Part shown: positions 45,961 through 56,520 of the stretch, piece by piece
Position numbering within the stretch: position 1 is the stretch's first letter
Layout of the letters: every line of letters begins with the position of its first letter
Assembly (NCBI GenBank): GCA_015847255.1
Contig: JADLZK010000391.1
Span: 248,001 to 312,000 of the forward strand
Length of the DNA: 64,000 nucleotides
Direction: 5' to 3'
Origin: Hyparrhenia diplandra
Taxonomy: Eukaryota > Streptophyta > Magnoliopsida > Poales > Poaceae
The notes under the pieces: generated by a model
The model's input: the letters and a program-made list of their open reading frames with translations, nothing else
Told to the model about the DNA's origin: nothing
Database searches by the model: none
Position numbers and translations under genes: made by a program

Positions 45961-46817
45961 CACAGAAAAATAATAGAACTCAAGAACATGATCAAAAATT
46001 CCTCATTTTAACAGTAATCTGCGGTGAAATTTTGTAACTAGTCTTTTCTCCCTCAAGCTAACTCCAAATGATATGCTTATTTTTTTCTAGTTCTTTCTAA
46101 AATTATGATCTACCAATTAACAACATTTTTTTAGATACCAATGATTGTTTCTTAGTTCTTTTGCATATGTTTATTTTCCATTCATGTATATAGAGAAAGC
46201 ACCTTGTGAAACAACGTTAAAAAAACATCTTTCATATTATGCAAACTTGTATGACAGTATAGATGTCCTGGCAAGATGGAATGGGAGTTGAACAAATTAA
46301 TGAAATGGAGTTGTCTAAACACAAAGTTATTGCATAGAAAGAAAGAAGGAAAGAGAGAGAAAGAGAGAAGCACATCGAGAGTATCTTACGTGCACACATG
46401 AGCCCTCGTCCCACTGCGCACTGCGAAAAGAATATAAGCAAAGCGCTAATACGGTCAGGCCCAAAGGTAATTTAGGTCCTGACTCCCAAAATTCGATTCC
46501 TACGTCTTGCATATATTAGCCACACGTACATTAGGGACCTCCATTTTGCCCCCAGCTCCCTTTGTCGAAAGGCAAGCTGAAAAAGAGGCCTACACTACAC
46601 TGATAGATCTTGGGACCATTAAAGTGCATCAATCGCAATGCCAAAGACACAGCTTCTTTTAATCAAGTTCTTTTCACATCTTTACAGTGGTCAACATTTT
46701 GCCGGCTCATCTCTCTAAAGGATTCTTGAGCTAATTGCTGCTGAGCTGGTGCGGCAGCAACTAAAGGATTCTCTGAAAGCTTGGAGCGGGATGGCTGGAT
46801 GCTCATGGGTATATCAC

Positions 46818-47331
46818 TGGTCGCAGATCTTGCTGGTGACTCGGCTGGGACCATGCGTGCGGCAGGTGGCACGTCGTTCCTGCGAGGAAACAAAGTTCGT
46901 TTTACAGGTATACGTGACTAGCTTGACAACGATGTCGCCTACTTTCTTGATTGATTCCTCTGAAATCAGAGCATAAAGTCACCTTCATTTCATCGTGTTT
47001 CTATTTGGTGTGATGGTGTCCAATAATGCTGGAACTGGAATAAAATGTTCGTTCTTATCCTGAATTCGTGACAGCAGAGCAGCGAACAGTCATGCACGCT
47101 TGAAGCCGAAGCGCCCGTCTCTCTTGTCAAGGGACCTAACGACGCTAAAGCGAAAAAAAATGTTCTAGCTGATCTGCAGCCACCAAACAAACATTGTCAG
47201 TGGATAGCTTCGCTCCATCAGTAGTGGCAAGGTATTCTTTCCTTCTTTATTTCAGATGACAGGCATACCTCGCGCCGTCCACACGGCCATTGATGAAACA
47301 TCTTATCTTAATATTATTAATTAAAGACCCA
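46818..47331. other. Intergenic, no gene recognised
   Basis: Short open frames only. It lies between the NHL upstream copy 2 and the solo LTR. Confidence 0.5.
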
Positions 47332-47336
47332 ACATA

Positions 47337-48294
47337 GTGTTGACGACAAAATCGGTATCACACCAAATAAAGAACTAGATCGCTCTACGCACGCAAAAAG
47401 CTGAAATCGGGGAATCTGCAAGCGCCTAGGGATATCCACACTGGACCGTGTGCCTCCAACGATGAGTGCGTCACGCGAAGACACATCGCCGGAGAAGCCT
47501 CGTCGGCAGCGCGATACGCAAGACAAGCCGGCGAAGTCTCTTGAAACCCGAAACCCTACACACACCGGGGCCGGACCCGTGGCGTGCAGCGGCTATGGGC
47601 TGCCCTAGCCGTCCTGGCCGCTCTAGGGCGTTGTTGTCGTCGATCTTTTCGTTCATGGCATCGGCGACAAAGGAGAGGAAGATGATCCACATGCAAGTCT
47701 GTTGTAGATGTGTTTGACAATTGGATGTAGATGTGATCAAATCGGCCATGAACCTCTCATTATATATAGGGGGTGGTCTTATCCTTAGGAAGGAAACCGT
47801 CAAGGGACGTTCCCAAACTTCAAAAACCTTCTAAAACACGATTAGGAAAGAGATCAGTTCGAAATCCATACGTACGCCCCGCGTTACACACGCGCGAAAC
47901 GGGAGCGACTGGCGCGCCAATCGCGCGCCAGACGCTCAACAGAGAGATCTGCTCGTGCGTGGGGGGCGCTGGGCGCCTGCGATTACGCGACTGGCGCCGG
48001 TCCACTCACTAGCCCAACGTCGGTCACTCACGTTACGCGACTGGGCGCCAGTCGCTCACGGCCCAACATCGTTGCTCATGTTCCATGCGAAGTCGCTCGC
48101 GTTTCATGAGATCGGGCGCGCCGCGTCGCTAACTGGCTCCGATGTCGGTCACTCACTAGATAGCGCCAGTTGCTTCTCCTTCATCGGATTTGATGATCTT
48201 TTGGCCTTTTGTTGTACTTCGGTCATGTCTATGACTTCATTGTCACGTCTATATTACCCAAAATCAATACTTGGACATTTTTCGGGTGTCAACA
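47337..48294 (-). mobile_element. Solo LTR, 958 bp
   Basis: Starts TGTTGACGACAAAATCGG and ends GGGTGTCAACA, with CATAG on both sides (47332-47336 and 48295-48299). Read on the minus strand it begins TGTTGACACCCGAAAA, a common grass LTR start. A TATA-like TATATATA lies near 47762. No internal genes, primer-binding site or second LTR, so a solo LTR from recombination. Confidence 0.9.
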
Positions 48295-48342
48295 CATAGG
48301 CACCACGTTAACTCTCACCAGATATGATACTGTAAAAAGGAA

Positions 48343-51030
48343 ATGAGAGTTGCCTCTCCCGACCCCGTCTGGCCGGGCGAGTCCACTCCGCCCCGTCGAT
48401 CCCTGCCCCCCTCCTCTAAATCCACCCCCCTTCTAATCCCAGATCCGAGTCCCCGCAGCCCTGATCCACCAATTCGTGGGGTCAAAGCTTCCACCGCTCC
48501 CCATATCGTGCTCGAGGCCCCCTCAATACCTTCGACGTCACTTGCAGCTGGGCACCGCATCATGGCAGCCCCCACGTTGAGCACATCCGTCGCGCTGTCC
48601 TCCCCGATGGCCTCCCACTCGGTGCCGAGGGAGATCCCTCTGGACGGGTCCTTCCCATCATGGCCTGCCCTTCACGGGCCGATGCTAGTGGTCCCCTCCT
48701 TCGCCAATCTGTCCCACGGTGCGCCGACTGGGCTAGGGGCCGCCCCTCCCATTCACGCGCTGCGCCTAGTGGGTCCCTAGGTGTGGGGAGCGCCCTCGAG
48801 GATGAGGTCGTTGTGGAAAACATCTATGATGATGACGAAGACGATGATGATGCGAGCCCCATTTCAGAGTCCATGGCACGGGCGTGGCCGCTATCGTCAC
48901 TGATTCTGGCTGGTGGAACATCCCCAAGGTCGTCGCCCCTAACCCCCACGCTGCCCCCTTCCATCCTTGAAGCGCTCCATCCTTCAAGCGGCTCGGTGGG
49001 GCGCTCGAAGGCTAGGCGTTGGGCGGATGCCGACCCCAGCGCGGGCGTGGAGGCGACAAGCCTGCTCCTAACTTTGCCGCGCGCCCATCCTACCTTGACG
49101 CTGCTCGTAAGGCTCTTGAGACCGCACAACAACTTTTAGATTGCGACGCGGCGTGTGGCGTCGTGGAGGATTCTCGCCGTGCAAGGGCAAGCGGCTTCCA
49201 CACCCGCATCGGCGGTGCAGGTTCGGTGCACCTGCTGGGGCACCTCTAGCACTATCGCAACTTGGAGAGTGCCTACGTTGCGGCACCTCGATCCGTAGGA
49301 GACTGCGAGGGTCTCGGTGCTCCAATGTCTTGGCTCGCGACGCGGTGCGTCGGTGCCTGACATGACCCGATGGCCTCGTTGTGGGCTCAACGTCGATGCT
49401 GAGGGGTTTCATACCATCCAGAGTCATCGTCGCTGATGCGGAGGCTAGGAAGGTGGCACCCATACACCACGCTGTCCTATCCCGCTGCAGCTTGTGGGTC
49501 GCTGCTTCAAGCGCACCGCGCGTGATCACGTCAACGCGCAATGTCGCTCTTCATCGCTCTGCTTCCGTTGCCAAGGTACTAGCCATCGTGCAAGGGCGTG
49601 CATGAGCGACCGTTCATCGTTATGCGGCTTGCGCGAGTCGGCCTATGGGAGACACCGCCACGCTGGCCCTCGGCGACCCGACATGTTGACATCTTTGCCG
49701 CGCGTCATGTGCAATGACCAACCGCGTCAACCGACGACCGGATCGAGGGCAGCTTCGTCAGGCAGCATCGCGGCCCTGGGACTGCTGGCGAGACACCGCC
49801 ACATTCTTCAGCTGGAACGCCGGAGGCTGCTTATGGGGCGTCGTCTCCCCGTCGGGCGCGTGATGATGTACCATTGGCCGCCCTGGGACGTCTCAGGGCG
49901 TAGCACATGGTGCATGTGGACCGGTGGGCCGAGGGGAGTTGGCAGCGAGCTCGCGATGCTCATCCCTCGACCGGCCTTCCAAGTTAGCCCCCAGCTTGGC
50001 TTCCGATTGGTGGACCGGATCTGTATTGTAGATTGAGCTGGCGGCACCAGCTGGCATGGCGAGGGTGGTTCTTGTGTGCCCTAGCCAGCGTCGTAGGAGC
50101 TCGTTGTTCTTGACCTCGGCTCTCGGGACCCCGGCGAGTCTAATTGGCATGGTTGAGAACGATGTCACCACCTCTGCGAGACCTCACGTTAGGGACGGTT
50201 GCAGAAGCGCCGGAGGTGGCCGGGGAGGATTCTTCTCCGCCCGACCCGCAGCTACCTACTCATGACGACGACGGGGAGCTGCTGGGGGGCCCTCCTCCGA
50301 GGAGCGGCCGGCGACCTCTCCCCGGAGTGCAACGCCGCCGACAACGTCCGGAAGCCCGACTCCTGTTGGCCCCCGATGACGGCGCGTAGACGACTCTATT
50401 GACGTCGTTGCACCGCCGCCGCTTTGTCCCCGGATGATAAGCGCCGCCGCCACTGTTGCTGCTCCACGTTCGGGGTTGGACATGTTGGAGGCAATGAGGG
50501 ACATGGGAGTATCCCATCCTCCGGGTGAGGCCGAAGTCATCGATCAGTGCGAGAGGAGACCGGAGGCAAATGTCTGTCTGCCAATCGCAACTCCACTCGT
50601 GAAGTGGCCAAAGGTAAGGCGCTCCAAGACACCGGCGACCGTCTGGCGACCAAGCCACAGGAGGCCAATGCGACGCAACAGGTGTAAAAGATTCTGCTAC
50701 GCAAGCTTGGAATCCATGTAGACGAAGACGTTGTGCCGGCTGACATTGTGACTAGAGGTGGAAGCTAGCGAAATTGGACATCCATGGATTTTAGCAAATG
50801 AACTTCGAATTCAAATTTTGTTGGGGAAATGAATTCTAGTTCATTTATTTGAACTGTATTCATTGGACATCCAACTTCCACCTAGAATTGTGACCTAGTT
50901 CAATGCGACTTTCAAGGGGGACATGGCGGTGCGCAAAGCAGCGCCTCAATAAGCTGCTGGCAGGAGCCTTTGATGTGACCATGTTGGACCTCAACCTCGC
51001 CCGATCTAGAGGAGGAGGAAGGCGCTGAGT
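48343..51030 (+). pseudogene. ORF1-like nucleic-acid binding protein, broken
   Basis: Frames change several times. The N-terminal part is Pro/Ser-rich (from MRVASPDPVWPGE, open to 48780). Then an acidic stretch (DDDEDDDD near 48830) and a CCHC zinc knuckle CFRCQGTSHRARAC (49560-49601; spacing C-2-C-4-H-4-C) preceded by a degenerate knuckle (CFKRTARDHVNAQC). The C-terminal part has LRKLGIHVDEDVVPADIVT and, after the MITE, FNATFKGDMAVRKAAPQ, comparable to DDTIVERFRSHFKSN at 32.9 kb. RNA binding is inferred from the knuckle. Non-functional. Confidence 0.6.
50753..50886. mobile_element. hAT-type MITE, 134 bp
   Basis: Flanked by an exact 8-bp duplication ATTGTGAC (50745-50752 and 50887-50894). 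Ends TAGAGGTGGAAG and, in reverse, TCTAGGTGGAAG. Inner GGACATCCA words mirror each other. It interrupts the ORF1-like frame. Confidence 0.85.
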
Positions 51031-51321
51031 GCACCGCTAAATCCTCTCAGCAACTTGTTGTGTCGCCCAAGTTTGTAACAATGTAATCCTAGTCCTTTAG
51101 ATCCAGTAGTTTGGTAGGTTCATAGGTGGTAACCTGGGTTGCTTTTCATGTTGGGTTATATTAAAAAAAACTCTAGTTGTCTAATAAAAAAAACGCTTCG
51201 ACGTGATCTCAATAAAAAACTCTCACCAAATACACTAGGAAAAAAAGATAAATCCTTGTCACGATAATCAAACAATGAAATGGAAATGAATGCGGATCGA
51301 ACCTATTCCCCGAGACCCCAA

Positions 51322-51970
51322 CACTACTAGAAAACCCGTGGTAGCTACGTTTTTTTTTTTAGATAATAGACACACTTTAACTCGTCTCTATAGAGATGTA
51401 GGCACACTTTATGGGAGCTTATTAGAAGTGTCTTCGTATGGACTGTGCCAAGGTTCCATAGAGACGATTTTTGTAATCGTAAGAATAGATGTTTCATAGA
51501 CACGTTAGATGCGTCTCTATTAGTGTTGTTAGTGTCACATAGTAATGTTTCATCATGTGTGAAAAAGCTGTAGAGACAATATTGTAGATACGTTCAAAAT
51601 TTGTGTCTACTACTATATAGTCATGGTTTGTAGTGACACATTATTGTGTATTAAGGAGAGGTGACGTGGCAGGTGACATGGTAAGGTGATATAGCAGGCG
51701 ACGTGGAGAGGTAACGTGGAAGATGACACATTTTATTATAACGCCTAAACACATGTTAATAAAAGTAGAAACAATAATACAGCCACGTCTTTATTACGTG
51801 TCTACATACATCGATACGTTGTATAGTAACGTCATACAGTGTATTAATACATGTAGAAACAATTCCGTACATACATCCGCATGGTGCTATATATATCAAA
51901 GAGGCCATGCAAGAAACAACTCCGTATCGCACTGTTCTTCCTCCGGTATATATATTCTATTGCTACCGGT
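51322..51970 (+). mobile_element. Possible CACTA end
   Basis: CACTACTAGAAAACCC at 51322 matches a CACTA terminus and is followed by repeated AGACAC and GTCTCTA words on both strands. No opposite terminus before the NHL gene at 51974, so a truncated end or chance. Confidence 0.4.
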
Positions 51971-51973
51971 AAA

Positions 51974-52647
51974 TTAAAAGCTTTTACCGTTCGTCTGCTG
52001 CGTCGGCTGCATTTCCTCAATTGTAAGGCAGCTGGCAGACCACAAGTCACTAGAGGAGCCGCTGACGTCGCCCACTGTGAGAGACCTGCAGTAGTATGTG
52101 GTTCTTCGGACACTAGTCTTGTTGTTCACCGAGTAGATGCCGACGGTGAGGTTCCCAGACAGGGTCAGATTCCCAGTCAGGGTCCCGTTCGCGACATATA
52201 AGTCGTCAAAAATACTGTCGCGGACGTGGCTATTGAAGCTAGCATCCGTGCCGATTTTCAGCACCGAGTTCTCAGCCACGACCATGTCCGGGAAGCTGAA
52301 TGTGGAAGGATCTTTGCTGTCATTGACTTCGAGTTTGCACTGGATGCCGGTGTAGTAGAAGCGGACACGGCCGCTGGGGTTGTCGACGCTGAGGGTGAAG
52401 GAGAGCTTCGGATCAGAAGTGTTTTGCGCATCCACGGAAATGTAGTTGTTGACGACTTCGATTTTGAGGTCGTCGGTGCGGGCGGCCACATGGACGGCGT
52501 ACACGGCGGTCATGACAACGACCACCGTCACGGCGGCGGCCACAGCGTAGCGTAACGCAGTCAGCGCCTGCCGGAACACCAATTTTATCCGGTCGACAGC
52601 GGCGGTGGCAGGGGCTGTGGAAGCGGCGGAGGGGTGGCTACCGCCAT
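51974..52647 (-). pseudogene. LEA_2 / NHL membrane protein 2, probable 5' frameshift
   Basis: The minus strand encodes a membrane helix (YAVAAAVTVVVVMTAVYAV) and an LEA_2 domain with the typical motif VDNPSGRVRFYYTGIQCKL (family pattern N-P-x followed by R and Y), then NGTLTGNLTLSGNLTVGIYS with several glycosylation-type sites. The only well-placed start, ATG at 52647 (MAVATPPPLPQPLPPPLSTG), is in another frame and stops at once. One base gained or lost near 52585 would join it to IKLVFRQALTALRY. No ATG precedes the helix in the domain's own frame. Without that frameshift the protein would be about 224 residues, normal for the family. Either a pseudogene or a sequence error. Confidence 0.7.
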
Positions 52648-52717
52648 GATTGAGCTAAGCTCTTGCTGAAGTTATCTGCTTGCGCATGCACATGCTCCCG
52701 TTCCACAGAAGAATAAT

Positions 52718-52732
52718 CATCTTATATATAGA
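52718..52732 (-). promoter_or_regulatory. TATA box of NHL gene 2
   Basis: On the minus strand CTCTATATATAAGATG lies about 75 bp upstream of the ATG at 52647. An RY-type CATGCATG sits just upstream of it (about 52736-52743). Confidence 0.55.
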
Positions 52733-53465
52733 GCGCATGCATGACATGAGGGTAGAGCAGAAGCAAGGGAAGAAATAAAGGGAAAAGGAGGTCAGCAAGA
52801 ATAAGAAAATGACATGAGGATGAGACAACTATTGTGTTTAGAATGCTGTCCTTTTTTTATGCCTCGATACTTCAAGAACAAGCTGAGGTAAGTTCCGTAT
52901 ACATTTTCTTTGCGAACACCCGTATAGCATTTGTAACTAATGACTTTTGTGTTTGTGTGTGTTCTTGTGGTTATAAGAAAACAAATTTGCAAATTATCTC
53001 TGTTTTCTTTTGCTTATAAGAAAATGACTCATCATTTGTTTTCGCAGGTGAAGCTGAATCCAGATGTGATCTGCTGACCCGTGATGAAAAAAAAAAATCA
53101 TGGAACCTAGCAAATAGAAATGCAATGGGGCAGCTAGTTTTGGTGTGACCCCTCTAGACACCAATCATGTAATGTCCGCATATTATATGTTTCTTTGTCT
53201 ATATCTGAATAAGAGAGCTAAGCAAATGTGTACCAACTTTGACCCTATCGAGCTATAAGGTGTAAAAGCTATGCCTCAATCGTGTGATTTCAAGGCGAAG
53301 CCATCGCTCAAATTTTCTCTTCTCTAAATCCGGCTTCTCCCTCTATCTTCTCGAACTCTGGTGTGTGGGTATAGAATCGGACAGCCGGGGAGACAAGCAT
53401 GCCAGGCGGTTGAGATGGAGGCAGGAGGTGTGGGGCCCTAACGGTGGTGGGAGGCGGGCGGGCCA

Positions 53466-54092
53466 GTGAGGACAGGGGCATCACGGCTATTCGCCAGAGT
53501 CCGAGAAGAAAGCGGCAGTGAGAGGGGCAGAGAGAGGAGAAAAGGCCGGGAGGCTGCCATGGGCGCAGTAGGGCTCCAGGAGAGCCTACAGGCGCGCGGC
53601 GGCGGGGGGTGGGCGTTGGGCGTGGCAGGGGCAAAGATGAAGATATACAGTGCCATTATTGGCAAGAGAAAAAAAATCGAGCAATGGCTCACTTGGTCTT
53701 CAGGCTCTCTAGCTCTCGCTTTCGAAACCTTAGCTATCGCCGCCCTGGCCCTGCGCCTTGATCCTGTGCGTGTGCCGCCGCCCCACGATGCCGTGCGGGC
53801 AGCGGCGGCTGCCCTAGCCGCCACTCTACCTCCGTGCGCCGCCGCCGCCGTCGCCGCCTCCACCATCGCCACCGGCAAGCCCCTCATACATATCCATCTT
53901 TTATCCATCTATAATTTGTCCTTTTATATTTCTTTGTTCTTTCTTTTTTATGTCTTTGCCAAATTAAGTGGTGGTGGAGGGCAATCCGACAGACTGAATA
54001 TTAGCCCACTGATTAAGTGGTGCTGTAGAATTTTGCCCACTGATTGGAACATGTCGTTGGTACAGATAGATCCTTTTTGGTGTGTAGTGTAA
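53466..54092 (+). CDS. Unknown 208-codon open frame
   Basis: A long plus-strand frame, GC-rich in its first part and AT-rich in its last. The product has an Arg/Glu-rich start, an Ala-rich middle (AVRAAAAALAATLPPCAAAA) and a hydrophobic stretch near residues 148-167 (YNLSFYISLFFLFYVFAKLS). No domain recognised, and an antisense frame of similar length overlaps. May be a chance frame across a GC-rich block. Confidence 0.25.
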   Translation: MRTGASRLFARVREESGSERGRERRKGREAAMGAVGLQESLQARGGGGWALGVAGAKMKIYSAIIGKRKKIEQWLTWSSGSLALAFETLAIAALALRLDPVRVPPPHDAVRAAAAALAATLPPCAAAAVAASTIATGKPLIHIHLLSIYNLSFYISLFFLFYVFAKLSGGGGQSDRLNISPLIKWCCRILPTDWNMSLVQIDPFWCVV

Positions 54093-54561
54093 TTGGATCC
54101 CTTGCTTGTGTAGATATTTCAACCTGATAGTTTTATATGACTGTGCACTTATATATAAATATTCTTTTTTATAATAGAACCAGTTTTAGTGTCTTTTTTG
54201 TATTTCAATCGCACAAAAGTGACTGGCACAATGACCCTTATAAGTGACCCTTTTTCTAGTTGCTACGGGGCAAACATTTTGGCAAGAAGAGATAGAGAAC
54301 TTTTTTTTTTTTTTTGCGAAAAGAAAAGAGATAAAGAACTTGTCAAGAGAGAATCTGCTAAGTCCGTGTGTTCCATTCTTCACTTTGCAGATGGCTTGAT
54401 AGTATTCATATCGCTTCTCTGGTTTGCTACGCCGATCCGATCCACTGTGCTGACTGCAGCGGTGGCATCCGATGAGAAAGCAAACCTTGGCTTGCACGTG
54501 ATATGCTCTCTATCGATCCCCTCTCCTCTTTCTGACTGAGATGAACTACTACAGAATCAGT

Positions 54562-54570
54562 GTATATATA
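54562..54570 (+). promoter_or_regulatory. TATA box of the DUF4220/DUF594 gene
   Basis: GTATATATAG lies about 52-60 bp upstream of the ATG at 54622, which has a good plant context (GCGATGG). Confidence 0.7.
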
Positions 54571-54621
54571 GCCAGTATCCGTGCTTAGCCATTAGCTACC
54601 TTGAAGCCACCAAGAGGAGCG

Positions 54622-55048
54622 ATGGGGAAGAGACCAGCGGCCGGGCGAACGTTCCAAAAGATCGGTCCACTCATCGCTGAGCGATGTGCATCCATTCCAG
54701 ACTACCGGGACAACCTCACCTCCACGTACATCGACAAGAGCAATGAGGCCTCCATGGTGTCCGGCTCCGTCCTCATGTTCATCCTCGCAGGGATGTTCTT
54801 CAACCTCAACTTTTTCAGCGGCATCTCTGATGTCAGCGCCATCCTCGACCCCAACGTCCGCCTCGTCCTCTCCTCCGCCCTCTCCTTGTTCCTCCCTGTC
54901 ATGTCCTACCTCTTCTCTGAAGCCAATAAGAATGGCGAGGTGACGCTTCAACGGGGTCGCGTCGTCGCCGCCGCCCACCTCCAACCCGAGCAGTGACTGC
55001 TCATCAGCAGACGGACCTGGCGCTGCAAGCCGGGGTCATCCTTGTGTG
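54622..55048 (+). pseudogene. N-terminal piece of the DUF4220/DUF594 gene
   Basis: Open from MGKRPAAGRTFQKIGPLIAE to a stop at 54994-54996. Two hydrophobic helices: one around SGSVLMFILAGMFFNLNFF, one around LSSALSLFLPVMSYLF. A frame change in 54940-54990 leads into TAHQQTDLALQAGVILV, which runs into the CACTA element. Without the change the frame continues into the piece after the element. Read alone, it could be mistaken for a 124-residue two-helix protein. Confidence 0.8.
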
Positions 55049-55819
55049 CACTACCGGAATCTGCAAATTTCCTGTGGGGAAATTCTTTCCCGTCGCCGCT
55101 CACGGGAAAGACCCTCCTTTCCCCCGAGCAACGCGCAAACAACTCACGGGAAAAGACAAAAACACGGGAAATGATATTTCCCGTGAGGGAGAACTCACGG
55201 GAAAGGCCCACGCCCCTTTCCCGTGAGGGACAGAGCTCACGGGAAGGGAAGCCGCCCAGGCGATTCGCGCTCCGTCCCCCTTTCCCGTGAGTGCAACGTT
55301 TGGTTCCACGGAAAACGATTTCCCGTGAGTTCACGTTCCGTGAGCTGATATAAACCTGTGGGAAAGGTCACCCTTTCCCGTGAGCGAGATGTTGGCTCAC
55401 GGGAAATAAGCCTCTTTCCCGTGAGCTTTGTAATATCTCACGGGAAAGGCCCCATCATTTTTTCGTATTTTTTGTTTTTGGGTTCCAAACTTTTTCTACA
55501 CTTCCAATACATCATATGGCACTCTATGTTAAATTTTGGTGAATTATTGACTTTATTTGATATATTTAGGTAATTATTCTCTTTTTATGTCAATTTTTGA
55601 AATGAGGCCAAATTTGTACTACAAGTGCTTCAAATTTTTGAAAAAAATAGTAGAAAATTTATATTCCTCTTATTCAACACAATGTAAGGCCTTGCGTATA
55701 AAAAAAAAAAACCAAATCTGGAACATCTTCATACGAAATCATGAACGCTAATCCCCGCTTGAGTGGTTTAAAAATTCTAGAAAATAAACCGTTGTTCAAA
55801 AAAATCATGAAATTTGATA

Positions 55820-56395
55820 ATGTGTCATGATATCTTATGCTGAGGCTATGATAAAAATTTGGAAACGTTTAGCACGAGTTGGCACATACGATGTTCACAA
55901 CTCCAACATCTACGTAGAAGTTTACGGTTTTGTTGAGAATGATCCGGTGTCATTTCATGTGGATGTGGCGGTCAATTTGTGCTTTGGCTATGAAATTTTT
56001 TCCATATGCAAAGACATTATAGATTGTGTCTTGTAAAAGTCTGGGATTTTTTGGATTATTTTGATAATTATTATAATTTTATGCTACAAGTCCGTAAAGA
56101 GAATTAGAATTAAAACCACATGAAATTTGTGATCGAATTAACCGGGCCCAACGAAATGGAAGTAGACAATGAAAGTGTTGTTGATGATGAGGAGGGACGA
56201 GGAGGTTCGAGATGCGAAGGACTTGCGTTACTTGATAAATTACTTAAGGACAATGAGAGTGTTGGCGTCGTTCCTGCTCCCATGGATCTTGCCAATCTTC
56301 ATATGTTGGAAGGCGTAGACATGGATGATAGTGATCATGAGGATTATGATCCGACAGTGCGAAATCATGACAATGATGAGGATTATTTCTAATAC
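55820..56395 (+). pseudogene. Acidic open frames in the CACTA interior
   Basis: 55827-56036 and 56120-56392 are open. The second encodes an Asp/Glu-rich product (EVDNESVVDDEEGRGG, MDDSDHEDYDP). The acidic character and position suggest the end of a deleted first transposon gene, but no domain is certain. Confidence 0.35.
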
Positions 56396-56520
56396 ATGTA
56401 ATACTTTTGCATCTTTTAATAATTACGTTCTGTTTATTTTTTCATCTCTTAATAATCATGTTCTATTTAATTTTGCATTTTTACTAATTATCTACATCTA
56501 ATTGCAGGTGATTCAGAAAG

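Larger units (their letters stand above)
44838..46817. repeat. Tandem duplication of the NHL upstream region
   Basis: 44838-45618 and 46264-46817 align from TGTCCTGGCAAGATGGAATG, 14 bp upstream of the NHL start codon, through CGCACTGCGAAAAGAATATA, AAGTGCATCAATCGCAATGC and TAAAGGATTCTCTGAAAGCT to CATGGGTATATC-CT. The coding sequence is not included. Copy 1 has a 204-bp retroposon that copy 2 lacks. Confidence 0.9.
48325..51217 (+). mobile_element. ORF1-only non-LTR retroposon, 2.9 kb
   Basis: Flanked by AACTCTCACCAGATA (48310-48324) and AACTCTCACCAAATA (51218-51232), 14 of 15 identical, with an A-rich 3' end. It carries only a decayed ORF1-like region and no reverse transcriptase, so mobilisation would depend on another LINE. 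A hAT MITE is nested at 50753-50886. Confidence 0.8.

Noticed and set aside
52226..52555. 109-codon plus-strand open frame opposite NHL gene 2
   Set aside because: Antisense shadow of the LEA_2 domain.
54622..54996. A free-standing 124-residue two-helix membrane protein
   Set aside because: Its frame and motifs continue, after one frame change, into the DUF4220 sequence on the other side of the CACTA element, so it is the N-terminal part of a larger gene.
54948..55334. Open frames in the CACTA left subterminal region
   Set aside because: Repeated TTTCCCGTGAG words translated in several frames; not a gene.
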